A model generated the notes under the pieces. That model worked only from the letters and a program-made list of their open reading frames with translations. It was not told the DNA's origin and made no database searches. From Tachypleus tridentatus (taxonomy: Eukaryota; Arthropoda; Merostomata; Xiphosura; Limulidae), in the NCBI RefSeq assembly GCF_004210375.1, contig NC_134837.1, positions 168,495,310-168,559,309 of the forward strand: a stretch of 64,000 nucleotides of DNA, written 5' to 3'. The position numbers and the translations under genes were made by a program. Shown here piece after piece: positions 11,334 through 23,206 of this stretch. Each line of letters opens with the position of its first letter. Within the stretch, counting starts at the first letter, position 1.

Positions 11334-11606
11334 AAAACCTGTAGAAAATTCCAAAACCGAAAGTTTATTTTGTTTACATGAATGAGTAGGCTATTATGAC
11401 GAGATAATGAATATGGCCAACATGATCATGTTGGACATTGGTGATTTATCTTTTCATTTATTACGTTAAAACGTAAGTCATTGAAATTACATACTTAGCA
11501 CACTTTAAGAAACATTTTGAACTGTAGTATATACAATCACACATATTGACATTGAAGAAAAGTAACAGAAAGCGAACCGTTTAGCGTTTTATTTGAAAAA
11601 CAAAAA

Positions 11607-11732
11607 GTTTCCCAGTAGCTCAATGGTAAGACTGCATGTTTATAAAGCTAAAATTGAAATTTCGATACCTTTTGGTGGGCAAAGCACATATAGCCCATCG
11701 AATATCTTTGTGTTTAACAACAACCAACAAAT
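11607..11732 (+). repeat. SINE-B copy, diverged
   Basis: CCCAGTAGCTCAATGGTAAG head, GGTGGGCAAAGCACATATAG middle and an AACAACAACC tail. The open frame 11593-11883 runs through it and is not a gene. Confidence 0.8.
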
Positions 11733-11733
11733 A

Positions 11734-12268
11734 AAAATTATAAAGCTAAGAACATCGACCATGTTTAAGTATCCGTTACGGGTCCATTGTGTACTTTTGT
11801 GTTCCGTGAAAAAAACAAACGAACTCATCAATGAAGAAAAAGTCTTTGAGTTAATATTGATTTACGTATGTTCACCTCCGTAATGGGAATATTTTTCGAA
11901 ATTTATCTTCGTGAATAAATATATATATGAACAAATATTAAATTTCTGATCAGATATTCTGAATATCATTATGAATTGTAACATGTTTCCCACGTCACTT
12001 AGTCGGTTATAGAAGACAGTGACCAAAAATCCATTAGCAAACGTCTACTGGAATTCTCTACTGTCACAAATCATTCAATAATATAAAAGTGTCAAATAAA
12101 ATGATTTACAACAATGCGCGACCGGCTCAAAAATATGGTGAATTCGGTTCACAGTCGTATGTCTGCATATGGTATGTTAATAATAACAAGTGCGAAAACT
12201 TTAAAAAAAAGTTGAATAACATAAAATGCTTACCTTTTAAAATCGAAATATAAAAAACACATTTTCTC
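11734..12268. other. AT-rich spacer with no recognised feature
   Basis: Nothing recognised. Confidence 0.5.
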
Positions 12269-12277
12269 ACTCAGGTG

Positions 12278-12474
12278 AAAAAAACACCTTCTATCCTTCA
12301 CATACCAAATAAAATACCTTCTATCCTTCACATACAAAAAAAAAACGCATTCTATCTTTCACATACCAAAAACCAGCTTCTATCTTTTACATACAAAAAA
12401 TAAAACACCTTTATCCTTCACATACCAAAAAGCATCTTTTATCCTTAACATACTACAAAAACACCTTGTATCTT
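12278..12474. repeat. imperfect minisatellite, about 28-32 bp units
   Basis: About seven degenerate units with the core CCTTCTATCCTTCACATACC separated by A-rich runs of varying length. Confidence 0.85.
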
Positions 12475-12475
12475 A

Positions 12476-13812
12476 TATTTTTAAAGAGGCTAAACATCAA
12501 GATAATTACTTTAAAAGGTTATAAATTAAGATTTCGCTGTAAGAATTAACATAAAAAGAACTACTGTAACTAATGATATACATTTTTATAATGACAGATT
12601 TAATATGATTATTTTCTCTATTTAACATTATTCTTATGGTAGTTAAGACATTACACATTACTTCTATATTTGATCATTTGTACTTATTCAGCATCTTCTA
12701 CGTTCGACTGTGATACACACTATACTGATTATAAGGTAACATTAGATGTGTATCACGTACACATGAAAATGTGAAAATGCCCTTTTCACTCATTAACATA
12801 TGTTTTGATACTTCCACAAGATGCTCGAAGTCTCCATAATATTCGTTTACAGTGGTCCACACATTCTTTTTACAGTGGTTTCACATACGTAACTACACAA
12901 TATCCAATGAATTAAAATGGTTTGCAATGCTTCAATAAATAAAATAAATAGCTGTCATGAAAGCTAAATGTGACAGAACAATTGAAAAGTATGGTTATGC
13001 TTGATACAGCACAGAGTATAAGGATAAGATACTCTCCTACCCATTATGTCACCGAGGTATGTAGCTCTTATAAGATCACTGAGTGAGCGTGGTCTATATT
13101 CATAGACACAGCTTTGAAAGAAAGCAGATAAAAAATTAACCCGACTGACAGCATAGATTTTTAGCACGTGTTACTATACGTGACATATAGGAAATTGTAC
13201 CATCTAGAACCTGATGTATGATTAGAGGTCGGTGAAAACACAAGAGAGAAGTTTTGAAACATATTGGATAGTACATGCACGTACGTTATGTCTTCAAATT
13301 CTGAGGATAGATATTTGTTTTTAAGTTTAAAGCTATGCAACGACGTTTTCTAAGTGATTTAAACAGTTTCTAGACACTTCCTTGGTCTTTAAAAATAAAT
13401 ATACTTTATTTGATTATCTATGGTTTACTTTAAAAGTATAATACATTGTCTTGTCGAATTTCAATATGCTCTTTTTTCGTGTCCTATGCAAGAAATGGTA
13501 AGTCATTCCGAGTTTTAAACTAAGTAACTATAACAACACCAATGTTGGGTTATATCTGCTGTGTTTAATTTTTATGGATTTTTTTCAACAACAATTTCAA
13601 CACTTGTGTTAACTTAAGGACCAGTATACATTATGAATTTCTGTTGAAATTAGTTGTCAGTTAAAACTGCCTCGAGACATTGGATAACGACAATGGGTTG
13701 TAAGCATTAATTCTGTAAAAGTGTGTTGCGTTGTAAAAAAGGAAGCAATAAGAGATCCTACAGAAAAACAAAAACACTAGTAAATTATATACTAAACACC
13801 GTTCAAATTTGC
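12476..13812. other. AT-rich spacer with no recognised gene
   Basis: No gene or repeat family recognised. The 67-aa minus-strand frame at 12964-13167 has no recognisable motif. Confidence 0.45.
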
Positions 13813-13813
13813 A

Positions 13814-14085
13814 GGCCCATCATAGCTAGGTGGTTAAGGTACTCGACTTGAAATCTGAGGGTCGCTGGTTCGAATCCCGTCATACCAAACATGCTCGCCT
13901 ATTCATCCGTAGGGTCGTTATAATGTGACGATTAATCCCAGTATTCGTTGAGAAAAGAGTAGTCCAAGAGTTGGCGGTGGGTGGTGATGACTAGCTGCCT
14001 TCCCTTTAGTGTTACACTGCTAAATTACTAATGACTATTGAAGATAGTCCTCGTGTAGCTTTGTGCGAAAATTCAAAACATACAA
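13814..14085 (+). repeat. SINE-A copy, moderately diverged
   Basis: Head GGCCCATCATAGCTAGGTGG, box-B-like GGTTCGAATCCCG, core GAGTTGGCGGTGGGTGGTGA and tail. No clear TSD. Confidence 0.92.
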
Positions 14086-14774
14086 CTTAAATTTAGAGGA
14101 AATTGAAAATGCAATCACTGTTAATTGGATTAAACCATCTGATAGGTGATTGATGTGGTTTTAAGGTGAACAATTGTAGAAAATTATACTCACCTGTTGC
14201 TCCAAATTAGTCGTATTTCTTTCTTAGTTTTCCTCTCTCTTATTTCTGTAATAATACCTGCAAGTTTTCTTTCCATTTGTAGTTTCATTTTTTTTACTTT
14301 TCCCATCTGCTGTTAATATATCTGGTACTGTATTATTAAAATTACTTGTTCTTATGAAAATTTCGTCTTGAAAATAGGAGAAAAATAGAAATTCTTGAAC
14401 ATGTATAACAGTGTTTTCCACTTGCTTCTTTTTGCACAACGCAATACAGTCTTTATCACAAAAAATAACAACCTAACAATGTTACAAATGCTATAAATTA
14501 TTTTAATAATGAAGGCAGTGAAATAAAATGATACCAGATTGCTTCATTAGGAATGATAAATTAACTGATTAAAATCACGCATTTGACGAGGTGATCTGTT
14601 ACTTTTGTTGTAAAAACATGAGTAAATTCAAAATGTTCTTTATAATTGTTACCAGTTAAACAAAATCAAATTTGAGAATGGATTTCATTCGTGCAAATCT
14701 TCTGTTCACGACACCACTTGCAACTCAATTAATTTAATGAAGGATCGTATATAAACCCTCTAAAGCCCAACATC

Positions 14775-14900
14775 TGTTGTTTGCTTTTATTTGGTACAAA
14801 TCCACGCAACTAGCTATCTATCTGTGTGTGCTCTGTTCACAATGGGAAGCGAATTCCGTATTTTAGCTTTTCTAGTCCGTAAATTTACTGCTGACCAACC
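14775..14900 (-). repeat. SINE-D (C-related) copy, old
   Basis: Diverged copy, minus strand: AACTAGCTATCTATCTGTG, then GGGAAGCGAATTCCG (box-B complement) and AGTCCGTAAATTTACTGCTG. Confidence 0.6.
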
Positions 14901-14957
14901 GGATGTAGAAAAGCTAAACAGATAAAGGAAAAAAAAGAGAGACAGTTTCTTCAACTT

Positions 14958-15081
14958 CTGAGTCTCCTGGTTTGACAGCGATAAGTCTGCGGATTTATAA
15001 TGCTAAAATCAGAAGTTCGATTCCCCTCACTCGACACATCACATAGCTCGACAGAGCTTTGCTATAAAAAAACAAATTTTT
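14958..15081 (+). repeat. SINE-D (C-related) copy
   Basis: GACAGCGATAAGTCTGCGG head, AGTTCGATTCCCCTCACTCG and an AGAGCTTTGCTATAAAA tail. The open frame 15000-15269 starts within it and is not considered a gene. Confidence 0.75.
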
Positions 15082-15084
15082 CAT

Positions 15085-16060
15085 CTAGTGGTTTGAAATT
15101 AAACGATGAAAAACTTAAACATTTTTATATGCTCAAAAAAGTTATTGATTATAATTTCCTTAAAAAAACAGTTACAGCATTCGGTTACGTCATTACTTGC
15201 TATTTTTCTTTTATTAACAGTGAGTTTCTCACAGTTTTAGAAAATAAAATACATCCTGGAAGCTATTAAACATTGATGTCTCCTATTTAACTTTGATATT
15301 CAAGTTAATTTTTAAAATCAAGATACCATATTTAAAATAGTACTGCTTGTCTGAAAATTTAATATTTGACTTTTAACAATTTTCTTAACTATTTATTGAA
15401 ATCCTAAAAAAAAATCACTAAAAATTATAAACTATAATTACCAGTATTATTGACTTTCTAGTCGTGATATAACATTAGATTTCAGTTTTTAAAAGTTACT
15501 CCTAAAAAAAAAAAAAAGACATGTTGCGTAGGATTTTTATAACCTAAACTTTCGCTTATTTTTACTTCTCGCTCGCAGGCAACTTCATAACTCATTCTTT
15601 TAACAATCTAATATACGACATTACAGTACATAGGATGATCTGAGGTTCCAGTAGCTGAAAATATCCTTGTCTATATTTTCTCAACAGAATACACATACTG
15701 GTGTAAATAACGCATTGCTGAGAATATTTATACACCACTGAGATATAGAGGAAATTGTGACATTTGGTTATCTCAAGCTTTTAAGTTTTTAGCTTACTCA
15801 TTGTAGTGACAAAATTTCCGAAGTTTATTTGTTTATTTCAGTATCTTATGAACAACATTTACTTTGCTATAAGTCTTCTAAACAATAAAAAGTGAAATAT
15901 GCGAGCACGCGAAGAATATATCAATTTTACAGAAATCTAGGTGGTCGAAAGTTTAAGCGCTACAAGTAAACATTACAAATGTAAAATGTTAATGTTAAAA
16001 ACCAACATGATTGATACGGTGTTGTAAAATAACCTATTTTTTAGAAAAATTCTCTTTATT
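15085..16060. other. AT-rich spacer with no recognised feature
   Basis: Nothing recognised apart from A/T homopolymer runs. Confidence 0.5.
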
Positions 16061-16061
16061 T

Positions 16062-16305
16062 TAATCCGAAGGTCGTGAATTCGAATCCTCGTCACACCAT
16101 GCACGCTCGCTCTTTCAGCTGTTGGGCATTATAATGTGATTGTCAGCCCCACTCTTCTTTGGTAAAAGAGTAGTCCAAAGTTGGCGGCTGGTAGTGATGA
16201 CTAGCTGCCTTCACTCTAGACTTACACTGCTAAATTAGGGACGGCTAGCGCAGATAGCTCTCGTGTAGCTTTGCGCGAAATTCAAATCAAACCAAAACAA
16301 AACCC
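16062..16305 (+). repeat. SINE-A copy, 5'-truncated
   Basis: Begins inside the tRNA-like head (CCGAAGGTCGTGAATTCGAA) and then carries the complete core and tail. The A-box region is missing, consistent with incomplete reverse transcription. Confidence 0.9.
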
Positions 16306-16691
16306 GTTTTTTCTTTTTAATTTCTTCAAGTGTCTTCAATGAAAGGTTCGTCACCTCATTAAGGAAAGATTTTAAGAAACGTTCACAAATAATCTCTTCT
16401 TAGTTTTATCGTTGCATTGTACAAAACATAGAATCTGTTTATCAACTGGTGTTTTCTTTTGCAGCACTTGTAAGTGTTGTTCCCAAAAGTGCATCAGCTA
16501 GCTTATTTTTCCACTCTTTTGTTTTTTCATAAAAGTAATTTCAAAGGTGCCAAGTTTCTGATAATCAGTACCGAATCATATTTATTGTTTTTCTTAATTG
16601 AATATTTATTACTAAACTGTAATTGATGAGAAAATACAACAGGGTTGATAAAACAAATTCGTACTTTTTATTTTTAACTCTTTTCACAGTG

Positions 16692-16815
16692 TTGTTGTTG
16701 TTTTGAATTAAGCACAAAGCTGCACAATAGGCTATCTGTGCTCTGCTTACCACGGGTATCGAAATCCGGTTTTCAGCGTTTAAGTCCGCAGTCATACCAC
16801 TGAGCCACTGGGGGG
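16692..16815 (-). repeat. SINE-B copy with 12-bp TSD
   Basis: Tail (TTGTTGTTGTTTTGAATTAA) to head (CCACTGAGCCACTGGGGG). Flanked by CTTTTCACAGTG at 16680-16691 and 16816-16827. Confidence 0.95.
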
Positions 16816-17034
16816 CTTTTCACAGTGAATGAAGGATTAGAGTCTGCTGCAAATATTCAAAACATTTTAGAGTTGAGACAAGCAAAGTAAAAATATGAAA
16901 TATTTTAAATTACTAATATATATATTACATCGTAAAATAAGAACTATGATAATTTCAATCATATCATTCAATATCGTACAACAAAATATAGTTGAATTAT
17001 ATTATGCGCTCCTGAGACTGCACACTTGTATTGG

Positions 17035-17309
17035 TTTCTTTCTTTGTTTTCGAATTTCGCGCAAAGCTACAAGAGAGCTATCTACACTAGTCGCCACTAA
17101 TTTTGCAGTGTAAGATTAGAGAGAAGGCAGCTAGTTATCACCACTCACCGCCAACTCTTGGGCTACTCTTTTACCAACAAATAGTGGGATTGACCGTACA
17201 TTATAAAGCCCCCACAGCTTAAAGGGCGAGTGTGTTTCGTGTGACGGAGAATCGATCCTGCAACCCTCAGATTTCGAGTAGAGCACCCTACTACCTGGCC
17301 ATGCTGGGA
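17035..17309 (-). repeat. SINE-A copy
   Basis: Minus strand. Tail CGAATTTCGCGCAAAGCTAC, core, then the head ending CTGGCCATGCTGGGAC. Confidence 0.93.
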
Positions 17310-17567
17310 CTGTTTATATTAGACCAATAAATAATGATAAATAAGTATTGATATGTGATATCACACAAATATTAATAGTAAATGTAATGCTCTATCAGCG
17401 GAGGTGTTTTACATACCTTGGAAACGTTTAATCCGCTGAATGTAATTGACGTCGAAAAATTTCAATATTATGTAATTTTGATTTTATTTCAATTTGAGTA
17501 CATGTCCTACATATATCTACATAATTTTAAATACCCATACATTTCTAGAGAATTGCTTTTTAGGTCT

Positions 17568-17672
17568 TTCATGGTGTTTTATTAAAGCAAAGCTATCCAA
17601 TGGACTATCTGTATTCTACTCATCGCAAGAATTTGAGCTCCGAGTTTTAAAGCTGAAATCTGTAAGCAGGAA
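17568..17672 (-). repeat. SINE-B/D fragment, old
   Basis: AAGCAAAGCTATCCAATGGA followed by CTATCTGTATTCTACTCATC, a diverged tail and middle of the short SINE type. Confidence 0.5.
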
Positions 17673-17814
17673 GAAGCGAATGTTTTGCAGGAAAAAAACA
17701 GAAAGAAATGTAATATGCGTTTACAGGATAATTTCATAAGTTAACTGGTTCTTCAGTAACTGTCTTAATAAAATTTATAATTCTACTTTCAGGAATTTAG
17801 CTCGCTATATTCCA

Positions 17815-17935
17815 TCTGATGAATCAACAATAAGTTTACAAATTTATAATGCTAAAATCCGAAGTTCGATTCTCCCCTTCTTTAGACAGAGAGCCAACTA
17901 TGTAGTTTTGTGCTGAATACACAGCTCCATATATT
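17815..17935 (+). repeat. SINE-D copy
   Basis: ATAAGTTTACAAATTTATAA, then AAGTTCGATTCTCCCC and a TATGTAGTTTTGTGCTGAAT tail. Confidence 0.65.
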
Positions 17936-17939
17936 CAAA

Positions 17940-18685
17940 CGTTGTTTAAAGAAGTGTTGAACTATTTAATATTATCACAATAATTTTCATCTGTTTGAAA
18001 GGAAAATAAATAAGCAATAGGTGTCAAACTTTTTCCTTGTTCATATCAGCATTTAATATTTAGTTATTTTGAATAAAATACTGTGGAAAAATGAATACAA
18101 TTTTGTATGACGTCATATCTAAAACCAAATATGATATCTGTTAGTCCAGTCACGTGGGTAGATTCTGCAAATATGTGCTCGAAACCACGTCCGAGAAGTC
18201 TATATCAACAATATGGCACCAATAACCTTTTTCAGACAGTAATCCAGCCGTGGAAAGCTCTGATTGTCGTTGCCTCAGTCCCAGTTGACCAGAACTTTAT
18301 TATTATTTATGAGGTAGAAAAACATAAGTTTTTTCTGAAGATAGAATGATGAAGTGAGGGTTTTTAGGGGTTTTTTACGTTATATAATTTGTAGCCATTT
18401 ACATTGAAATACTTTGAGGCAAAAATTAAAAATAAATAAATACGGCTATCCGATTCCGTGTAAACTGCAAACGACATTTTAAATGAATATTTTTGTTCTA
18501 GCTACGCCTCGTATCGTCAGGCTAAAAATTATTTAGCAAACAGTTAATTACGTATAAAATTAATCAAAGATTGGGTTTTAAAAAATACTTTGTTCATATT
18601 ACACACACACACGTACATATGTATATATAACTGGAAGAAAGAAAATTTAGTTCTAAAAACATAAAAGTTATATTTTCTCTATTTA
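17940..18685. other. spacer with no recognised gene
   Basis: An 80-aa open frame (18107-18349) beginning at a TGACGTCA palindrome shows no recognisable domain. A short (AC)n run lies at about 18601-18612. Confidence 0.4.
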
Positions 18686-18689
18686 TAAT

Positions 18690-19436
18690 AATTATCCATT
18701 TTTCAAAAACCAGTTTTTGAACAAGTAACAGGATTTCCAATGGGAGTTAACTATTTTACTTGCATAGCTAATTTTTGTCTTCACTATTATGAGCGACCCG
18801 GCCAAGCGTGTTAAGGCGTGCGACTCGTAATCCGAGGGTCGCGGTTTCGCTTCCCCGTCGCGCCAAACATGCTCGCCCTTCAGCCGTGAGGGTGTTATAA
18901 TGTGACGGTCAATCCCACTATTCGTTGATAAAAGAGTAGTCCAAGAGTTAGCGGTGGGTGGTGATGACTAGCTGCCTTCCCTCTAGTCTTACACTGCTAA
19001 ATTAGGGACGGCTAGTACAGATAGCCCTCGAGTAGCTTTGTGCGAAATTAAAAAAAACAAACAACGAAACTATTATGAGAACAGATTTATTGAAAACTAT
19101 CCATATATTTTTACTTTAACTTACAGATATGTAGATGATTTCGTTAGTATGAATAATCCTGAAATAAATAATGTTACTAACACTATTTATCCAGTAGAAT
19201 TAAAATATGAAAATACTTCAATACCTAATGAAGAAGCGCGTTGTATAGATTTATAAATTAAAATAATTGATAAGGATACCAATGTAATTATTTTTGATAA
19301 CAGAAAATATTTTCTCTTTCCAATCTATGGTTTACCCTCTTTTCATAGCAATGTACCATACCCTTCCGTTATAAGTATTATAACTTCGGAATTATTGAGA
19401 TATTGCTATTCCTGTATTTTATTTATTTATGTGAGA
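18690..19436 (+). pseudogene. reverse transcriptase fragment split by a SINE
   Basis: Part of a retroelement reverse transcriptase. VFEQVTGFPMGVNYFTCIAN (about 18705-18765) is the palm block ahead of the active site. After the SINE-A the same frame continues with FTLTYRYVDDFVSMNNPE (about 19110-19165), carrying the YVDD catalytic box, then IYPVELKYENTSIPNEEAR, a stop at 19254-19256 within RCIDL, and further on FPIYGLPSFHSNVPYPS and ITSELLRYC (to about 19412). This motif order fits a widespread invertebrate and fish RT family with FPMGTN, Y-x-DD and SNIP blocks. Whether it is Penelope-like or another class was not settled. No endonuclease or terminal repeat was found nearby. Confidence 0.8.
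18794..19068 (+). repeat. SINE-A copy (AAGCG head) with 11-bp TSD, inside the RT
   Basis: Full-length. Head CCCGGCCAAGCGTGTTAAGG, intact core and tail. Flanked by ACTATTATGAG at 18783-18793 and 19069-19079. Removing one copy of the duplication rejoins the RT frame at HYYE. Confidence 0.95.
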
Positions 19437-19439
19437 CTG

Positions 19440-19855
19440 GCGAATGGAAGTTAATACTAATAGACAGTGTATCCTCACTCCAATGTGGGTTCAACTTCCA
19501 CAGTCACCTCCAAAACCTAGGGTACATTTTATAACTCCAACATTATAGCTTGTACCCTGGGATATTTTGAATTGCTGCATCAATTTTTGTTTGTTTGTTT
19601 TTTTTCTTCGGCTTGTTTTTAGGTTATAACAAAATAATTTAATCAGTCAGAGGACTGGATTTGCTGTTTTTAACTATCCTACCTTTTGATGTTGTTTACT
19701 TAACTTGATTAGTGTTAATTTTCTCTAGTAAATGAATAAATATATATATACATATATATGTATGTGTGTGTATGTGAGAGAGAAAGAAAATTTCAAAATT
19801 ATGAAATGTCTATGGTTCTTAAAGTATGTTTTGTAGTTTTTTTAAGATGTACTTA
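19440..19855. other. AT-rich spacer with a TA/TG microsatellite
   Basis: No gene. A TA/CATA/TGTG simple repeat lies at about 19738-19785. Confidence 0.5.
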
Positions 19856-19865
19856 TTCTACTCTG

Positions 19866-20144
19866 AGGCCCGGCATGACCAGGTAGGTTAAGGAGTGCGA
19901 CTCGTAATCTGAGGAGCGCGAGTTCGTATCCCCGTTGCACCAAACATGCTCGTTCTTTCAGCCGTGGGGGCGTTATAATGTAACGGTAAATCCGACTATT
20001 CGTTGGTAAAAGAGTAGCCCAAGAGTTGGCGGTAGATGGTGATGACTAGCTACGTTCCCTCTAGTCTTACACTGCTAAATTAGGGACGGCTAGCGCAGAT
20101 AGCCCTGGAGTAGCTTTGCGCGAAATTCGAAAACAAACAAACAA
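19866..20144 (+). repeat. SINE-A copy with 10-bp TSD
   Basis: Head GGCCCGGCATGACCAGGTAG, full core and tail. Flanked by TTCTACTCTG (19856-19865) and TCCTACTCTG (20145-20154). Confidence 0.95.
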
Positions 20145-20154
20145 TCCTACTCTG

Positions 20155-21088
20155 TTGTATAAACTACATCATTATCAGAAAAGTGTAAATATTGGAGGTA
20201 GTTTGTAATAGAATTTTTAGTGTGGTTATTATTAGACGTTAGGAATTTTTAAAACTTTCAAGGGCAGAGGATGATAAGTAATGTTTATAAGAAATATTTT
20301 AGGTTGGTTTTATTTTATTTATATTTTTGATATTAACACATCTCTTTAGAGGTAACTGCCTTCTCACAACGAGCTGCAGGCAATGAAAGGCAGTAAGAAT
20401 TGAGACATTGTGGGTGTATGCACTCAACCTCTGCACCCTTAATTAATTTTCCATGACTACTAACCAGTTTTTTATCTGATTTTTATATTTTGTCTGATAT
20501 ATGAGATATTCTCAGTGCTTCCGGGTGCTATTACTACAAGCAGTCTTCGTTGTGATCTTTGAATTACGAATGGAAAAATGAGATGAGTTTTTAATTTTTA
20601 AACGCTTTGAAATTTTCTCATATTAAGTCCATTATTTTGGCTGCCTATTGACAATTGATATAAATAATATAATAGTTTTGAAGCTATTCCTTTTTTTATA
20701 TATTTTTATTTATTTTTTAATTTTTCAGGTTTTATTTAGGTGAAATTTCTATCGAGCAGAGATTTTAAGTAGAATAAGAAAACTTAATCCCTTTATCAGA
20801 GAAGTAATAAAGATATCAATAAAAGCGTGTGAAATAATAAAATGAAAATTTTTAATACCCGCTTTAATAAAACTCATTATTAAGTAATATCAAAAATTAT
20901 GTAGATATAATCAGATATATTTAATCTTATCATAAGTTATGCCATGCACTTTGAAATTAAACAAACCGAGATACATGTACCAATAAGTATTTCAATAACA
21001 CGGGAATCTTTGTGAACAGATTTTCATAACACAAAGAAAATGATAAACTATTAATAATCCTCATCTTTTTAGTTCCGTTTCGTATTGT
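20155..21088. other. AT-rich spacer with no recognised feature
   Basis: Nothing recognised. Confidence 0.5.
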
Positions 21089-21098
21089 TTCAAAGCGT

Positions 21099-21226
21099 AT
21101 AGCCTCCCAGTGGCTCAGCGGTATGTCTGCAGACTTACAACGTTAAAAACCGGGTTTCAATACCCGTGGTGGGCAGAGCACAGATAGCCCATTGTGTAGC
21201 ATTGTGCTTAATTCAAAACAACAACA
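21099..21226 (+). repeat. SINE-B copy with 10-bp TSD
   Basis: Near-consensus copy: CCTCCCAGTGGCTCAGCGG head, GGTTTCAATACCCGTGGTGG and an AATTCAAAACAACAAC tail. Flanked by TTCAAAGCGT at 21089-21098 and 21227-21236. Confidence 0.96.
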
Positions 21227-21399
21227 TTCAAAGCGTTTGATTGGTATTAAAAATAAAAATAGAAATAAGTTTTAAAATGCCAAGCTGATCATAGATGCGT
21301 CAAATACTATATATTTTATTTAATATGCTGTTTTGTTTACAGTTAATCCAAGAGCGAAATAAGTAAAATTATTCAAAAACGTTTGGAGCAGTTAGACTT

Positions 21400-21970
21400 A
21401 GTTTGGCAACTAATCGTTTTTCAATTAACTTTACTCGTAGTTGTTACGTTTCATAATTCATATTTGAGCCTCCGATTTATTATATTACGTACGTTACATA
21501 TTACGATCTCAAAAGGCCTGAACATTAATTTGAGCTTAAAAGTTAATTAAATGTTAATATATATATATAATCAAATTTATAATATTAAATTGCCAATAAC
21601 ATTGATACACACAAAATTTTCTTTCTTAACACAAATATATTTTAATACACAAACAACAATACAATTTATAATAACTGTTATTACAAATAGTTATAACAAA
21701 CAATGATTTGTATATAAAAGTTTTGCAATCTTACAAACGATACTAAGACATATATTTAATCTGGAATTTAATTTTTTATCTACGGTTCACGGAGAGCGAA
21801 TTAATTATGGTGATACACCGGTACACTTTTCTTAATGGCTAGCTTGCTTGAAACATACACACGCCGTACAATGTTAATTCTTATACTCGAGAATCTTCTA
21901 CAAATTGAGAGAACAAGAAGACTTCCGCAATACACATATGCACTTCTAACTATATATATATTAAACTGAA
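21400..21970 (+). repeat. unclassified dispersed repeat U, copy 1
   Basis: Shares long stretches with 31270-31805 and 34920-35720. Examples are CCTCCGATTTATTATATTAC (about 21470), ATTGATACACACA followed by TTTTCTTTCTTAA (about 21600), TACACAAACAACAATACA and GCGAATTAATT. No coding potential or terminal repeat was recognised. Confidence 0.75.
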
Positions 21971-22044
21971 ACAAACATATATTGTAACATTAATGCATTA
22001 TCCTAAATTCGTTACATAGTACTGATAACATTATCGTTAATCAT

Positions 22045-22140
22045 AGAGCTATGCAATAGTTTATCCGTACTGTGCCCATCGCGATTGTTAAAACCCGGGT
22101 TTTAACGTTGTAAGCCGTCAGATATTTTGCTGATCCCCTA
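22045..22140 (-). repeat. SINE-B copy, diverged
   Basis: AGCTATGCAATAGTTTATCC, then AAACCCGGGTTTTAACGTTG (box-B complement region) and the head. Confidence 0.7.
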
Positions 22141-22144
22141 AGGG

Positions 22145-22912
22145 ATTCGCATTGCTCTGAATAAGAAATGATGATGGTATTTCCATTATTATCAACGATT
22201 TAAACGTTATAGAAATTATTTTATATTTCAGATATTTTACAATATCATTACACCTCGTTTACACGCTTTGTTGAGGATGAAATAATTGTAATTCGAATTG
22301 TTCAACTCACGTAAAGATTTCTCTTCCTAAAGCCAGTTTTAGTCTTTGTTAATAAACTTGGTTTTCTTTCTTTCTCATAAAACTGTAACTAAGAGCAACT
22401 AAACTCGGGCGTAAAAAAGAAATCAATTTAAATTCAATTTAGTTTTTATAGTATTCTATTTCAAAACAAGAAAACAATGATTGAGATAGAAAAATATCTG
22501 AAATTTCAGAGTTCGTTCACCAATTTGGAAGATTTCTCATCCGATGTTCATAAATTGTTCTAAGTTTATTTTGCTTCCGAGCAACATGTTCAGTTTCTGA
22601 CCGTCTATTCAATTGAATTTACATATTTGTTTTTAAAACACTTAAATTACTTGACAGATTTAACTGTAGGAAAATAGGTAGATTAAATAAAAAACTTCTT
22701 TGCTTTATAAAAGAGTCCGTTGAAACCTAACCTAACGGTTAACATGTCGGACTACCTACTTTGATTGTGTGTCTCAAGACGAGATAGTCTTGAACATGTT
22801 GATGTTTCTTGCTTTCAACTGTAGGCACGTAATAGCCAGGACAGTTAACCCCGTTACTCGTTCAGAAAGTTGACCGCAGATCTTATGACAGCGAGTGGCG
22901 TAGTAATTAGTT
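22145..22912. other. AT-rich spacer with no recognised gene
   Basis: Nothing recognised. Confidence 0.45.
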
Positions 22913-22921
22913 TGTCCTTAA

Positions 22922-23198
22922 CTTTTGGTTTGTTTTGAATTTCGCGCAAAGCTACACAAGGCCTATCTGCGTTAGCCGTCCCTAATTTAGCAGTGTAAAA
23001 CGAGAGGGAAGGCAGCTAGTCATCACCACTCACCGCCAAATCTTGGGCTACTCTTTTACCAACGAATAGTGGGATTTACCGTAACATTATAACGCCTCCA
23101 CAGTTGAAAGGGCGAACATGTTTGGTGTTACGAGAATTCGAACCTGCGATCCTCAATTTACGAGTCGAGTGCCTTAACCATCTGGCCATGCCGGGCGC
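22922..23198 (-). repeat. SINE-A copy with 8-bp TSD
   Basis: Tail TTTTGAATTTCGCGCAAAGC, core, then the head ending CTGGCCATGCCGGGC. Flanked by GTCCTTAA at 22914-22921 and 23199-23206. The open frame 23104-23298 lies in it. Confidence 0.95.
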
Positions 23199-23206
23199 GT
23201 CCTTAA

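Noticed and set aside
12278..12474. CRISPR-like array
   Set aside because: Units are contiguous and degenerate, with no unique spacers, and the sequence is eukaryotic.
18107..18349. 80-codon frame as a host exon
   Set aside because: Starts at a TGACGTCA word but has no recognisable domain, good splice sites or neighbours. Left as spacer.
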